Shown here piece by piece: positions 47,781-57,966 of a stretch of DNA of 64,000 nt. Position 1 is the stretch's first letter; each line of letters opens with the position of its first letter. Source of the stretch: Spirosoma telluris. GTDB taxonomy: Bacteria > Bacteroidota > Bacteroidia > Cytophagales > Spirosomataceae. A program made the translations under genes and the position numbers. The stretch lies in NCBI GenBank assembly GCA_003259005.1, contig QLII01000001.1, positions 1,550,001 to 1,614,000 on the forward strand, read 5' to 3'. A model generated the notes under the pieces. It was not told the origin of the DNA, did not search any database, and worked only from the letters and a program-made list of their open reading frames with translations.

Positions 47781-47891
47781 TGGTCATTAGTAATCATTGA
47801 TGGTCATGAATAGTCAGGAGTTGTTAAGTTCTGGTAAAGGCAATTAACCATAACTGACTATAAATGACCATCCCTGACCATCAATGACCAC
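47781..47891. repeat. Reiterated-word hairpin (TGGTCATTAG/GATGGTCA)
   Basis: Imperfect hairpin: left 47781-47830, right 47841-47891, built of TGGTCAT and its complement ATGACCA. Lies between convergent genes, ending at the acyl-CoA dehydrogenase stop. Confidence 0.7.
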
Positions 47892-49099
47892 CTATTTAAA
47901 CGCGGGAATACCGGTAATCTCCGCACCCAGAATCAGCAATTGAATGTCATGAGTGCCCTCATAGGTGCTGACCGATTCAAGGTTCATCAGGTGCCGCATA
48001 ATCGGGTACTCGCCCGAAATTCCCATAGCCCCCAGAATCTGGCGGGCCTCACGAGCTGCTCGTAATGCAATTTCAACGTTGTTACGCTTGGCGAGTGAAA
48101 TCTGAGCCACAGTCGCCCGATCTTCGTTTTTAAGGGTACCGAGTCGCCAGCAGAGGAGTTGCGCCTGGGTGATGTCAGTCAGCATTTCGGCGAGTTTCTT
48201 TTGCACTAATTGAAAGCTGGCAATCGGTTTATTGAACTGAATACGTTCAAGCGCATAGCGCCGGGCCACTTCATAGCATTCCATGGCTGCACCCAAAGCT
48301 CCCCAGCAGATACCATAACGGGCCTGCTCCAGACATTTCAGGGCGCTCTTCAGGCCATAGGCGTCCGGCAATATATTTCCTTTAGGCACCTGAACGTCCC
48401 GAAAAACCAGTTCACCCGTGCTGCTCGCTCGCAGCGACCATTTATTTTTAATTTCGGCCGTGGTAAAACCTTCCATGCCCCGCTCCAGAATCAGACCCCG
48501 TACTTTTCCATGATCGTTTCTAGCCCAGACAATAGCTATATCGGCAATATTAGCATTGGTGATCCAGAGTTTTGAGCCATTCAGAAGGTAATAATCACTA
48601 CGTTCGATAAAGCTGGTTTCCATGCCACCCGGATCGGAACCATGGTTAGGCTCGGTCAGACCGAAGCAGCCTAACAATTCCCCTTTCGCCAGTTTAGGCA
48701 GGTATTTTTGTTTCTGTTCCTCTGAGCCAAAGGTCAGAATCGGGTACATAACCAGCGAATTTTGGACCGACACACACGAGCGCATACCCGAATCACCCGT
48801 TCAATTTCCTGCGTCATCAGTCCGTAAGAAATTTGATCCAGTCCTCCCCCACCATATTCCAGGGGAACAGTAGCACCAAAAGCGCCTATCTGCCCAAACT
48901 TCTTAACAAGGTGATCAGGAAATTCACCTCGTTGGGCGCACTCTTCAACAATGGGCGTAATCTCACGTTTTACAAACGTGCGTACAGCCGAGCGAACCAA
49001 TTTGTGTTCGGCCGTGAGTAGATCATCAATGCAGTAGAAATCCGGCGACTCAAAGGAGTCAACCTTATTTCGGGGCGGAGTTAGGGAGGGGGCTTGCAT
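47892..49099 (-). CDS. Glutaryl-CoA dehydrogenase-like acyl-CoA dehydrogenase
   Basis: About 402 residues, normal for the family. After the frame is joined at plus-strand CCC 48796-48798 (one extra G on the coding strand), the sequence reads [20 protein letters not shown], matching glutaryl-CoA dehydrogenase, including the substrate Arg. FAD-binding [20 protein letters not shown] and the catalytic Glu in [15 protein letters not shown] follow. It would oxidise and decarboxylate glutaryl-CoA to crotonyl-CoA in lysine or tryptophan breakdown, with electrons to ETF. Confidence 0.92.
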
Positions 49100-49222
49100 A
49101 GGAGTTTAACCCAGAAAAGGGCATCTTGTTGTAGGAATGGCTATTTTTGTCGAGTTCAGGAAGTAGGGACGTACCCCATCAGCCTGAGTTTTCTCACCGA
49201 ATGACGGCATAAATTAGCAAGT

Positions 49223-49768
49223 ATGAAAGTCCATATTTTCGGGGCATCAGGTTCGGGAGTAACTACGCTGGGAAACGCGCTATCCAACCAGATTTCCCTG
49301 TCTTATTTTGACACCGACTATTTTTTCTGGGAACCATCAGATCCACCCTTTACCGTCAAACGGAACCCCATAGAACGCAACAATCAGCTACGTAGCGAAC
49401 TTCGAAAACACAGTAACTTCATTGTTGGTGGTTCACTAGTGAGTTGGGGTGATGAGTGGCTTTCGGCTTTTGATTTAGCCGTTTTCCTCTGGATTCCTCC
49501 CGATATTCGGCTAGACCGGCTGCGAAAACGGGAATTTGCCCGGTACGGAAGCGTGATTTATGAAAACGAACACCGAAACAGGTTATTCGAAGAGTTTATC
49601 GACTGGGCATCAGGATACGACAACCCCTTATCAACCAGACGATCATTGGTCGTTCACGAAAACTGGATGCAAAAACTTACGTGCCCCATTCTTGACTTAC
49701 GCGGAGATTATACAGTTCAGGAGCGCCTTGATGCCGTTACAAAACAATTGGCAGCATACAGGCCATAG
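49223..49768 (+). CDS. P-loop nucleotide kinase-like protein
   Basis: A 181-residue protein of the shikimate/adenylate-kinase-like group. The P-loop is [11 protein letters not shown]: the usual Lys is replaced by Val, a variant I recall from this small family. The sequence has [15 protein letters not shown] and [14 protein letters not shown] as substrate-side loops and a lid-like [11 protein letters not shown]. Cytosolic. The substrate is unknown. It is divergent from the acyl-CoA dehydrogenase gene. Confidence 0.8.
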   Translation: MKVHIFGASGSGVTTLGNALSNQISLSYFDTDYFFWEPSDPPFTVKRNPIERNNQLRSELRKHSNFIVGGSLVSWGDEWLSAFDLAVFLWIPPDIRLDRLRKREFARYGSVIYENEHRNRLFEEFIDWASGYDNPLSTRRSLVVHENWMQKLTCPILDLRGDYTVQERLDAVTKQLAAYRP

Positions 49769-49800
49769 TTAAAAAGCAGCGTCTTCATGCTTTGTTATGT

Positions 49801-51506
49801 ATGGCCAATCTACTCATTGATAGTCTGAAAGTGCGTACCTACGATGCCATTGTCATTGGTTCGGGAATGAGTGGCGGTTGGGCCGCCAAAGAACTCACTG
49901 AACATGGCCTGCGCACGCTGGTACTGGAACGGGACGGGACGTCAAACACGTAACCGATTACCCAACCGCCAACCTAAACCCCTGGGAGTTGGAACACGGG
50001 GACAAGTGCCGCTTTCAATCCGCCAGGAATATTCCATTGCCAGCCGAAATTATGCCTTCCATGAAGATACGATGCACTTTTTCGCCAAAGACAGCGATCA
50101 GCCGTACATTCAGGAAAAGCCTTATGACTGGATACATGGCTATCAGGTAGGTGGCCGATCACTGACCTGGGGCGGCAAACGCAGCGCTGGAGTGACTTCG
50201 ATTTTGACGGCCCTGCCCGTGATGGTTTTGCGGTTGACTGGCCCATCCGCTACGCTGATATTGCGCCCTGGTATAGCCATGTTGAGAAATTTATTGGGAT
50301 TACGGGCAACAAAGACGGATTGGCTACGCTACCCGATGGTGAATTTTTGCGCCCGCACGAGATGTCGTGTGCAGAGAGCTATTTTAAGAAACAGGTCGCG
50401 TCTCATTATAACGACCGGCATGTCATTATCGGCAGGGCAGCCCACCTTACAGATCCTCAACCCATTCATTACCAACAAGGTCGGGCAAAGTGTCAGCATC
50501 GCACGCTATGTGAACGGGGCTGTCCATACGGGGGCTATTACAGCAGCAATGCATCGACCATTCCGTGGGCCATGCGCACCGGCAAACTCACCCTCCAGCC
50601 TGATTCGGTTGTGCATTCCATTATTTACGACAATCAAAAAGGAAAAGCGACTGGGTTCGGGTCATTGATGCCAAAACGCACCAAATGACGGAGTATTATG
50701 CCCGAATTATTTTCGCAAATGCATCAGCTCTGCACACGAACCTGATTTTGTTGAACTCAACGTCCAGTCGGTTTCCTAACGGATTAGGGAATGATATTGG
50801 GTTGTTGGGTACACATATGGCGTTTCATAGTTACCGGGGCGCGTTTTAGCAACCTACGACGGCAATCTCGACTCCACCACCGACGGTCGCCGACCGAACA
50901 GCAGTTACATTCCCCGATTTCGGAATGTGCATAAGCAGGAGACTGATTTCCTGCGGGGTTATGCCGCTACGTTCTATTCATCAAGAGCGGAACTTCAGAA
51001 TCAGGAAGGCGTTGGCGCATCGCTAAAAAAGAATTTGCTCAATACCACTCTGGGCGATTGGCAGGTTGGTTCGGCCATGATGGCCGAGACCATTCCCAAA
51101 GCCAGCAGCACTGTGCGGCTCGATTCGGTTTTGAAAGACAATTGGGGATTCCGCAGTTGCGGGTATCGGTTGGGTACGATGATAACGACGAGAAAATTCT
51201 CAAAGACTTCTTCGCCCAACTCACCGAAATGTATACAAAGGCTGGATTCAAGAATATTCGTACGCAGGATACCGGACGATTACCGGGCAGCGAGAACCAC
51301 GAAATGGGGGCGTTCGGATGGGCCGTGATCCGAAAACGTCACTACTAAATCGTTGGAATCAACTGCATCCCTGTAAAAACGTGTTTGTAACGGACGGAGC
51401 CTGTATGACTTCGACCAGTACCCAAAATCCCTCATTGACGTATATGGCCCTCACCGCCAGGGCGGCTAACTATGCCGTAAAACAAATGAAGGCATTGGCG
51501 TTGTAG
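49801..51506 (+). CDS. GMC-family oxidoreductase (seven apparent frame breaks)
   Basis: About 570 residues when repaired. N-terminal FAD-binding [21 protein letters not shown] and LVLERGRD; then [16 protein letters not shown]; Cys-rich [18 protein letters not shown]-terminal [29 protein letters not shown], the GMC C-domain. The frame breaks seven times, at G runs 49931-49933, 49998-50001, 50169-50172, 50653-50655, 50836-50839, 51144-51147 and 51306-51310; one G added at each gives one continuous protein. Such enzymes (gluconate or fructose dehydrogenase large-subunit type) oxidise sugars or polyols. A true pseudogene is unlikely because every break is the same kind. Confidence 0.85.
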
Positions 51507-51523
51507 CGCTTTGCCGGGTTTTA

Positions 51524-51561
51524 TTAAACATCCCGAAAGTTTTGACCTTTGGGATGTTTAA
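51524..51561. terminator. Bidirectional hairpin terminator
   Basis: Stem of AAACATCCC with GGGATGTTT plus AAAG/CTTT across a one-base bulge, between convergent genes. Confidence 0.8.
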
Positions 51562-51570
51562 CCGTTAGAC

Positions 51571-53526
51571 TTACCGCTTACTTGTGGCGGAGTTTGCTCC
51601 TGTAGACGAACCCTGACTCAGCAACCAGGTTGCCAGGTCTTTAGCAGCCTGGAAATTTTGATAGATAGCCGGAATTTTACGACCGTCAACATACTCATTG
51701 TACAGCCACGGATCACCCACCGCGAAGACTGTTCCTTTCCCAACTTTGGCAACGCCCATGATCACATCACCGGAATCGGTTACAGCAGCTTTGGCTGGAG
51801 ATTTCACAGCGAGCGGTGATAGCTCTTTAATATAAACCGTTCTGGTTTTTGGGAAAATCTGGTTTCCGGCAGGGATACTAATTTTGCCCTGTTCAAAATG
51901 ATCGCCCTGTACCATGTTTCGGTTTTTGGGCAGGAACTGCATCCCAAATCGAGCGGCTAACTGATTAAAATGCTTGTGTTCACAATTCGAGGTATCGTTA
52001 GCCATCAATACTAAGGTTCCGCCAGCTTGTACCCAATTGGCAATCGCATTCATATCGGCCTCGCTAACATAGTTCGGCTTCGGGGTTTCTTTCGGGGTGT
52101 CGGGGTCTACAATGATGTACACATCAACGCCTTTCAACGAAGCGGCTGTAGGGGCACCCGTTATCGTAGCCGTTTTAGCCCCCAGATTACGAAAGATAGT
52201 CCCCCACCAGAAGAAGCCTGAATGCTGATGGTCGTCCCAGGTATAATGAAAAGGCTCCTGTTCACCCTTATAGCCTTTTCGGGATTCGTGGTTAAAGTAG
52301 TTATCGACGGCCACTGTTTTCCCTTTACCAAGGCTATTCTCGGCCGCAATTTCCATTTCAACGCTGGCCATAATAAACGGCCCAACACCTTTCAAATCAT
52401 CCTGACGAATGGGTTCACTTAGGTAATACTCGTAGCTACCATCGCGATAAGGCGTGCCACCCAGTCCACCCACAACAACGGTTTTCTCTAGGTGAATCAT
52501 CCCTTTGGCATCAGTCGAAATGAAGGTTTTAAGCATGCCATCGTAGCCTTTGTGAGCGGCTGCCATCATAGAGGCAGGCAGGTAGCCCATCCGAACGCCC
52601 TTTGCCAATGCATAGACAAACATGGCTGAACCCGATGCTTCGAGGTAGTTTCCCTTGTCGCCCATACGGTCGGTGACTTGATACCAGCAGCCTGTTTTTG
52701 GGTCCTGATACTTGACAAGTGCAGGCATAAATCGTTGCAGAATGGCCACCAACTCGCCCCGACGTGGGTTCGACTGGGGAATATAGTCCAGTACGTCGAC
52801 CAGTGCCATGGCATACCAACCCATTGCCCGGCTCCAGAAGTTAGGCGAGTTTCCCGTTTTAGGGTTCGCCCATTTCTGCTCGCGGCTTTCGTCCCAGCCG
52901 TGATAAATCAGGCCTGTCTTCTCATCGCGGGCATGTTTCTCCATCCATACAAATTCATTGATAATCTCGTCATAATGCTTTGCATCCCCATACAACGAGT
53001 TGTATTCAACAGCAAACGGCTCAGCCATATACAGCCCATCGAGCCACATTTGATACGGGTACCGCTTTTTATGCCAGTATCCACCTTCTTTCGTGCGAGG
53101 CTGTTCCGTTAATTGTTTCCGAAGCAAGTCAGCTGCTTTGCGGTATTTCTCTTTACCCGGCATTGATTGTTGAGCAAGCAATAACAGCGACCGACCGGGT
53201 GTAATAAAATCAAGGTTATAGTCTTCTAGTCGGTAGGTACGAATGTTACCGTCAGCCGTTACGTACCGATCCATTTGTTTCTGGATGTAGTTGAAATACC
53301 GGTCGTCGGCGGTACGGTACCAAACTTGTTTTACTCCTTCTAACAGAACGCCCGTTTCATATTCCCAATGAGCCACCCCTTTACTACCATCTTCTCGTTT
53401 ATATGAAATGGAGTCAGGATTGTTTGCCATTATAGAGGCAACCATTCGCTGCGACCAGGGTGTCTGCGCTAACAAAGCATGGCTGATTATCAGCAGGATA
53501 CTTAAACTAAGTAGGTTTCGTGTCAT
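51571..53526 (-). CDS. GH105 unsaturated glucuronyl/rhamnogalacturonyl hydrolase with extra C-terminal domain
   Basis: About 651 residues from ATG 53526, with a signal peptide (MTRNLLSLSILLIISHALLAQ). Residues ~25-370 form the (alpha/alpha)6 barrel of GH105 (GH88-like): YPYQMWLDGLYMAEPF and FWSRAMGWYAMALVDVLDY, with catalytic Asp residues in these segments. The C-terminal ~230 residues look like a DUF4350/GATase-like Rossmann domain (VDVYIIVDPDT, ANWVQAGGTLVLMAND). The enzyme removes unsaturated uronic acid from pectin or glycan fragments made by lyases. The added domain may bind the enzyme's partner. Confidence 0.88.
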   Translation of the reverse strand: MTRNLLSLSILLIISHALLAQTPWSQRMVASIMANNPDSISYKREDGSKGVAHWEYETGVLLEGVKQVWYRTADDRYFNYIQKQMDRYVTADGNIRTYRLEDYNLDFITPGRSLLLLAQQSMPGKEKYRKAADLLRKQLTEQPRTKEGGYWHKKRYPYQMWLDGLYMAEPFAVEYNSLYGDAKHYDEIINEFVWMEKHARDEKTGLIYHGWDESREQKWANPKTGNSPNFWSRAMGWYAMALVDVLDYIPQSNPRRGELVAILQRFMPALVKYQDPKTGCWYQVTDRMGDKGNYLEASGSAMFVYALAKGVRMGYLPASMMAAAHKGYDGMLKTFISTDAKGMIHLEKTVVVGGLGGTPYRDGSYEYYLSEPIRQDDLKGVGPFIMASVEMEIAAENSLGKGKTVAVDNYFNHESRKGYKGEQEPFHYTWDDHQHSGFFWWGTIFRNLGAKTATITGAPTAASLKGVDVYIIVDPDTPKETPKPNYVSEADMNAIANWVQAGGTLVLMANDTSNCEHKHFNQLAARFGMQFLPKNRNMVQGDHFEQGKISIPAGNQIFPKTRTVYIKELSPLAVKSPAKAAVTDSGDVIMGVAKVGKGTVFAVGDPWLYNEYVDGRKIPAIYQNFQAAKDLATWLLSQGSSTGANSATSKR

Positions 53527-53814
53527 TTTTCTCACTAAATACAATAGACAGCAGGGTAAGGGCTAGTTCTACATTAATTGGCTTACCTGGTAAAAGGAAC
53601 GTCCAGCTTACTTCCTTAAAAGTTGGCTATTTACGCTTAATAAGGGAAATAGTCATCCAAATTCGCTTTATACCCTTTTTGAGCGGGAAAATTTCAAACG
53701 AATTGAGCAGAACCCAAATTACGCTATACCTGTTACCATTTGGTTAACTTTAAGTAGTTTCGCCTATTGATTTGCCGAATAGCCGTAGAATGGGCGGAAC
53801 CGGCTATTTTCATT

Positions 53815-55408
53815 ATGACTCATCAACTTTCACTTGCCCTCCCACCCGAATTAGCGCTGAACGAAACGGCTTTCCGAGAGCAGGTATTAACACAACTAGG
53901 CTTACCCAATACGGAGGATATAGTCGTCCGAAAACGTCGACAATCCATTGATGCCCGGAACCGACAGGTTCGTGTGCAGGTAGAAGCCGATGTGTTTGCA
54001 GGTGAAACGCCCCCCCAGCTTATTCGCTACCGGAAACCGGAAATAAATGTAAGCAACGCCCCGCAGGCTCTTATCGTGGGAGCTGGACCCGCTGGTTTAT
54101 TTGCGGCTCTTCGGTTAATTGAACTGGGTATTAAACCCATCGTACTCGAACGAGGTAGCGATGTACGCACCCGTCGACGTGATCTGGCGGCCATCAATAA
54201 AGATCATATTGTCAATCCCGAATCCAACTATTGCTTTGGCGAGGGTGGAGCAGGTACCTACTCCGATGGCAAGCTCTATACCCGTTCTACCAAACGAGGG
54301 GATGTTCGGCGAATTCTGGAAATCTTTGTTGCTCACGGTGCCACCGAACAGATTCTGGTGGATGCCCACCCGCACATTGGTACCAATAAACTCCCAAACG
54401 TAGTTACCGACCTCCGTGAAAGCATCCTGAAAGCCGGAGGAGAAGTTCGGTTTGATACTAAAGTAGTTGATCTGCTCCAGACTCGGAATGAACTCAACGG
54501 GGTTGTGTTAGCGAATGGCGAAACCCTAACTGGCATTGGTGTTATTCTGGCAACGGGGCACTCAGCACGTGATATTTTTCACCTCCTCCACGATCGTAAT
54601 ATCCGTATCGAAGCAAAACCATTTGCAATGGGTGTTCGCATTGAGCATCAACAATCTTTGATCGACCAGTTCCAATACCATCGCCCTGATCGGGGTGATT
54701 ATCTACCCGCAGCCTCCTATAGTTTAGTTACTCAAAGCCGTTTTAAGGGGTAGAACGGGGTGTATTTTCGTTTTGTATGTGTCCGGGTGGCTTTATCGTT
54801 CCGGCGGCAACGGCTCCCGGCGAGTTGGTTGTGAATGGGATGTCACCCTCCCGTCGCGATTCGCAGTACGCCAATTCGGGTCTGGTTGTATCCATAGCAG
54901 ATGAAGATTTACAGCCTTATGGCGATGAAGGTCCATTGGCAGGGTTAGCCTTACAACAGGATCTTGAGCGGTGGGCCTGCAAGCTTGGCAATCCATCGGC
55001 GATGGCACATTCTCAAACGGCACCCGCGCAACGCATTGCCGATTTTGTGGATGGACGCGTCTCAAGTGAGCTTTTGCCAACATCCTATCAGCCGGGTCTG
55101 GCCTCGGTCGATATGATGGACGTGCTCCCCGATCACATTGCTCAGCCTTTGCGTCAGGGCCTGCGCGATTTCGGGCATAAGATGCGCGGTTACCTCAGCA
55201 ATGATGGCCAAATCATTGGTGTCGAAAGCCGAACATCGTCGCCTGTTCGCATCCCAAGGACCGCGAAACCTGTGAGCATGTGGACGTTAAGCGGTTATTC
55301 CCTTGTGGCGAGGGTGCAGGTTATGCAGGCGGCATTGTATCGGCAGCCATGGATGGAGAACGATGTGCGGAAGAATTAGTCAAGTTGTATAAATATCAGG
55401 CAGTATGA
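53815..55408 (+). CDS. COG2509-type FAD-dependent dehydrogenase
   Basis: About 531 residues from ATG 53815. A short N-terminal domain (~1-85) precedes the FAD fold IVGAGPAGLFAALRLIELG and VLERG. The protein includes NYCFGEGGAGTYSDGKLY and FCMCPGGFIVPAATAPGELVVNG, typical of this flavoprotein family. Two breaks, at GGGG 54747-54750 and CCC 55253-55255; one base added at each restores KGVERGVFSFCMCPGG and RIPKDRETCEHVDVKRLFPC, ending with GEGAGYAGGIVSAAMDG, the second FAD motif. Its stop overlaps the next gene's ATG by four bases. Substrate unknown. Confidence 0.85.
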
Positions 55409-56573
55409 GTCGTTTATTCCGAATAATCCTGACAATCGTTTGCCTTTATCCTTCAATAGCCAGGTCGCAGATGAATATTCGTTCCTTTTCGGATTGGTCT
55501 GGAATGATCCCACAGAAGCATAATCTGAAAGGCAATGTTAAACTGATTACCCAGGTACAATCGCCCATAGTTAATAAAAAAGGAGATTGGCTTGACGGCC
55601 CTTCGGGACAGAATTATTCAGAAGAGTATAACAAGGAAGGATTTCTTCTCAAACGTATATCTCATGATGATTTTAACAAGCCAACTTCGGCTGATCATTA
55701 CGAATATAATTCCAAAGGACAGATCAGTGCTTTTTGGTCAGAAACTTTAGAAGTGAACCCTCTCTGGGCCGTACAGGAGGTCGCATTGATTACGAGTTCG
55801 ATCCCAAAAAGAATGTCTATATAAAACGGGACAATCGAATCATTATGGGAAAACCTTACAATAGGCGAACTGACTCGTCGATTGATTCATTGAATCGATT
55901 TGCCATACAACGTGAATATAAACAGGACACCTTTCTCGTTCAAGAACAAAGCTACAAGTGGGATGCTCATGGATTCATAACAAAACATGCCTTTCGCATT
56001 CGTAAAGAATCAGATGATCGCTCTAACCCCAACAAAGCGGAAATTTATAATTTCTTACGAAAAGAATTAGCCGTTGATATGTCTGAGTCAGAGAAGAAGT
56101 TAGTTGAGAAATCATTAGACAGCCTGATGCACAGAGAAGATAGCCTGCAAAATAGTCAACCAGAATGGAGTGGTGATACGACCAACTACAGGAATGAGTA
56201 TGATAACCAGGGAAGGCTTATCAGGAGTGAATCGCATTCAACTAATAAATTTACTGAAATTGTCAGTTTCAGCTACGACACAACAGCTACCAAGGTAGTA
56301 CGGCAAACATATGATAAAACAGGGAACTTGATTTCAGAAACCATTAGCCGTCAGCATCCTACCCAGAAGTATATCTTATCAGATACTAGCCGCCATAAGT
56401 ATGGAGACAAATGGGAGGAAAAAACATATAATTATAATTTTGACAACACTCAAGGCCCAACCTATAGCTACCAATATGACAATCATGGCAATTGGACCGA
56501 GCAAAAGCAAGTGGATGCCACTGGTAAACAAATTGGAGTAGCTTTACTACGGACAATCGAGTATTATCCATAA
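55405..56573 (+). CDS. Secreted YD/RHS-like repeat protein
   Basis: About 389 residues. Signal peptide MSRLFRIILTIVCLYPSIARS. Weak YD-type repeats are scattered: DHYEYNSKGQIS, NEYDNQGRLIRSES, YQYDNHGNWTEQK. The frame breaks at GGG 55766-55768; one added G gives NPLWGRTGGRIDYEFDPKKN and joins both parts. YD repeats form extended beta shells in RHS/teneurin proteins, but this one is short and has no toxin domain. Translation appears coupled to the upstream flavoprotein (ATGA overlap). Function unknown. Confidence 0.65.
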
Positions 56574-56631
56574 AGTATTACGTTTACTTAATTTTCCCAC
56601 ACCCTAAATCGAGATTCTCCGAACCAGCCGA

Positions 56632-57260
56632 ATGTTGCAAACATCCTTCCATACTTTTGCTGAAGACCTTCACCAACGGCTGCAAAAGCCGCTTCCAGGC
56701 GAAGTAGCCCACCAGAAAATGGCGTCAGCATCTCGGTATCGGCAGGGTGTCAAACCCAATGAGCGAACGCGTCGGTCGGCGGTTCTGATCTGCTTTTACC
56801 CCTACCAGAACTCGATCTACCTGCCCCTTATTCTTCGCCCTCAATATGATGGTGTTCATGCCGGACAGATGGCGTTTCCGGGTGGTCGCATGGAACGTAT
56901 CGACGAAAACCTAACCCGCACGGCTCTCCGCGAGGCTCAGGAAGAAGTTGGCATTCGGGTATCGGACGTGAAAGTGCTGGGCTTGCTAACGGAGTTGTTT
57001 ATTCCACCGAGTAATTTTTATGTTCAGCCCGTTGTCGGTATTCTCCCTATCGCCCGGATTTTTACCCTGACCCGCGCGAAGTAGAGGCAGTGGTAGAGGT
57101 AAGTTTGGAGACCCTTCTGGATGAAACGATTGTTGGTGATAGTCAGATTGAAGTGCGTGGCATGCTGATTGATGCGCCATTTTATCAAGTCCAGGGTTAT
57201 CGGATTTGGGGAGCTACTGCCATGATGATCAGCGAGTTGCTGGTAATCATGGATTCCTGA
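56632..57260 (+). CDS. Nudix CoA pyrophosphatase (NudL-like)
   Basis: About 209 residues. Nudix box GGRMERIDENLTRTALREAQ then EEVGI, with the catalytic Glu residues. LPLILRPQYDGVHAGQMAFPGG is the CoA pyrophosphatase signature. The frame breaks at CCC 57045-57047; one added C gives ILPYRPDFYPDPREVEAVVEV, the family's C-terminal half. It cleaves CoA and CoA esters to 4'-phosphopantetheine and 3',5'-ADP. Its stop abuts the Uma2 stop on the other strand. Confidence 0.9.
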
Positions 57261-57929
57261 TTAGTCAGTCTGAGCGTCGGCGTATAATTTACCTAAATTC
57301 AACGTCAGCCCTTCGGTAATGGTCACCTCATGATTCCACCCATCCCGAATCAAAATCGCATCCGCTGATTCAGACTCCCAGATAGCCGGGATGTTCTCCG
57401 TAAAAATCCAGATTACTTTTTTGACACCAAATTCGTGCAGCTCGCGAGTCTTTTTTATAAAATAATCGTGCTGGTATTGATACTTGGTCAAGTCGGCTTT
57501 CGTATCAATTTCAATGACGTAATCGGGGGCGATGGGCATATACTTATTCGCTACAGGAATATCCTTTAGACGAGCCTTATCATAAAGAGCAATATCACAG
57601 GAGCGCCATTTTTTCTTACCAATCTGGACACCCACTTCACTTGCCAGAATCCGAAATCGGCTCCGTAATGGATGTGCAAATAGAAACTCTTGTATAATTT
57701 CAATTAAATAACTCTGTAGATAACTCGACCCCATTATTTCTTCTGGTTCTTTAACGCCATTCAATACCTCTCGATAACCTGCGTAATACACAGGTTTTTC
57801 GTCTTCCATCTCATAGATGAGTTGGCTCAACAAAAGTTGCCGTTGACGACGCTGTTCAGGTGTCAATGCCAATTTCCCACGTTTGCTTTTCTCCTCAACC
57901 GGTACCATAGTGCTACTTGTTTGATGCAA
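57261..57929 (-). CDS. Uma2-family (DUF820) restriction-endonuclease-like protein
   Basis: A 222-residue protein of the Uma2/DUF820 family: SSYLQSYLIEIIQEFLFAHPL, then KKWRSCDIALYDKARL and PDYVIEIDTKADLT with the PD-(D/E)XK-type Asp, Glu and Lys. These cytosolic proteins are widespread in Bacteroidota and cyanobacteria, are predicted nucleases, and have no well-established role. Nothing around it suggests a defence system. Confidence 0.85.
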   Translation of the reverse strand: MHQTSSTMVPVEEKSKRGKLALTPEQRRQRQLLLSQLIYEMEDEKPVYYAGYREVLNGVKEPEEIMGSSYLQSYLIEIIQEFLFAHPLRSRFRILASEVGVQIGKKKWRSCDIALYDKARLKDIPVANKYMPIAPDYVIEIDTKADLTKYQYQHDYFIKKTRELHEFGVKKVIWIFTENIPAIWESESADAILIRDGWNHEVTITEGLTLNLGKLYADAQTD

Positions 57930-57966
57930 TATACAGATAAACGCAGGAACTCTCAGGGCATTGGCT

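Noticed and set aside
49801..51506. GMC oxidoreductase as a decayed pseudogene
   Set aside because: All seven breaks are single missing bases in G runs and the sequence between them is fully family-like, with no substitutions to stops. Error is the simpler explanation.
55405..56573. RHS polymorphic toxin
   Set aside because: Too short, few YD repeats, no PAAR/VgrG neighbours, and no C-terminal toxin domain.
57261..57929. Uma2 protein as part of a defence system
   Set aside because: No restriction, toxin-antitoxin or other defence genes nearby; Uma2 proteins are common single genes.
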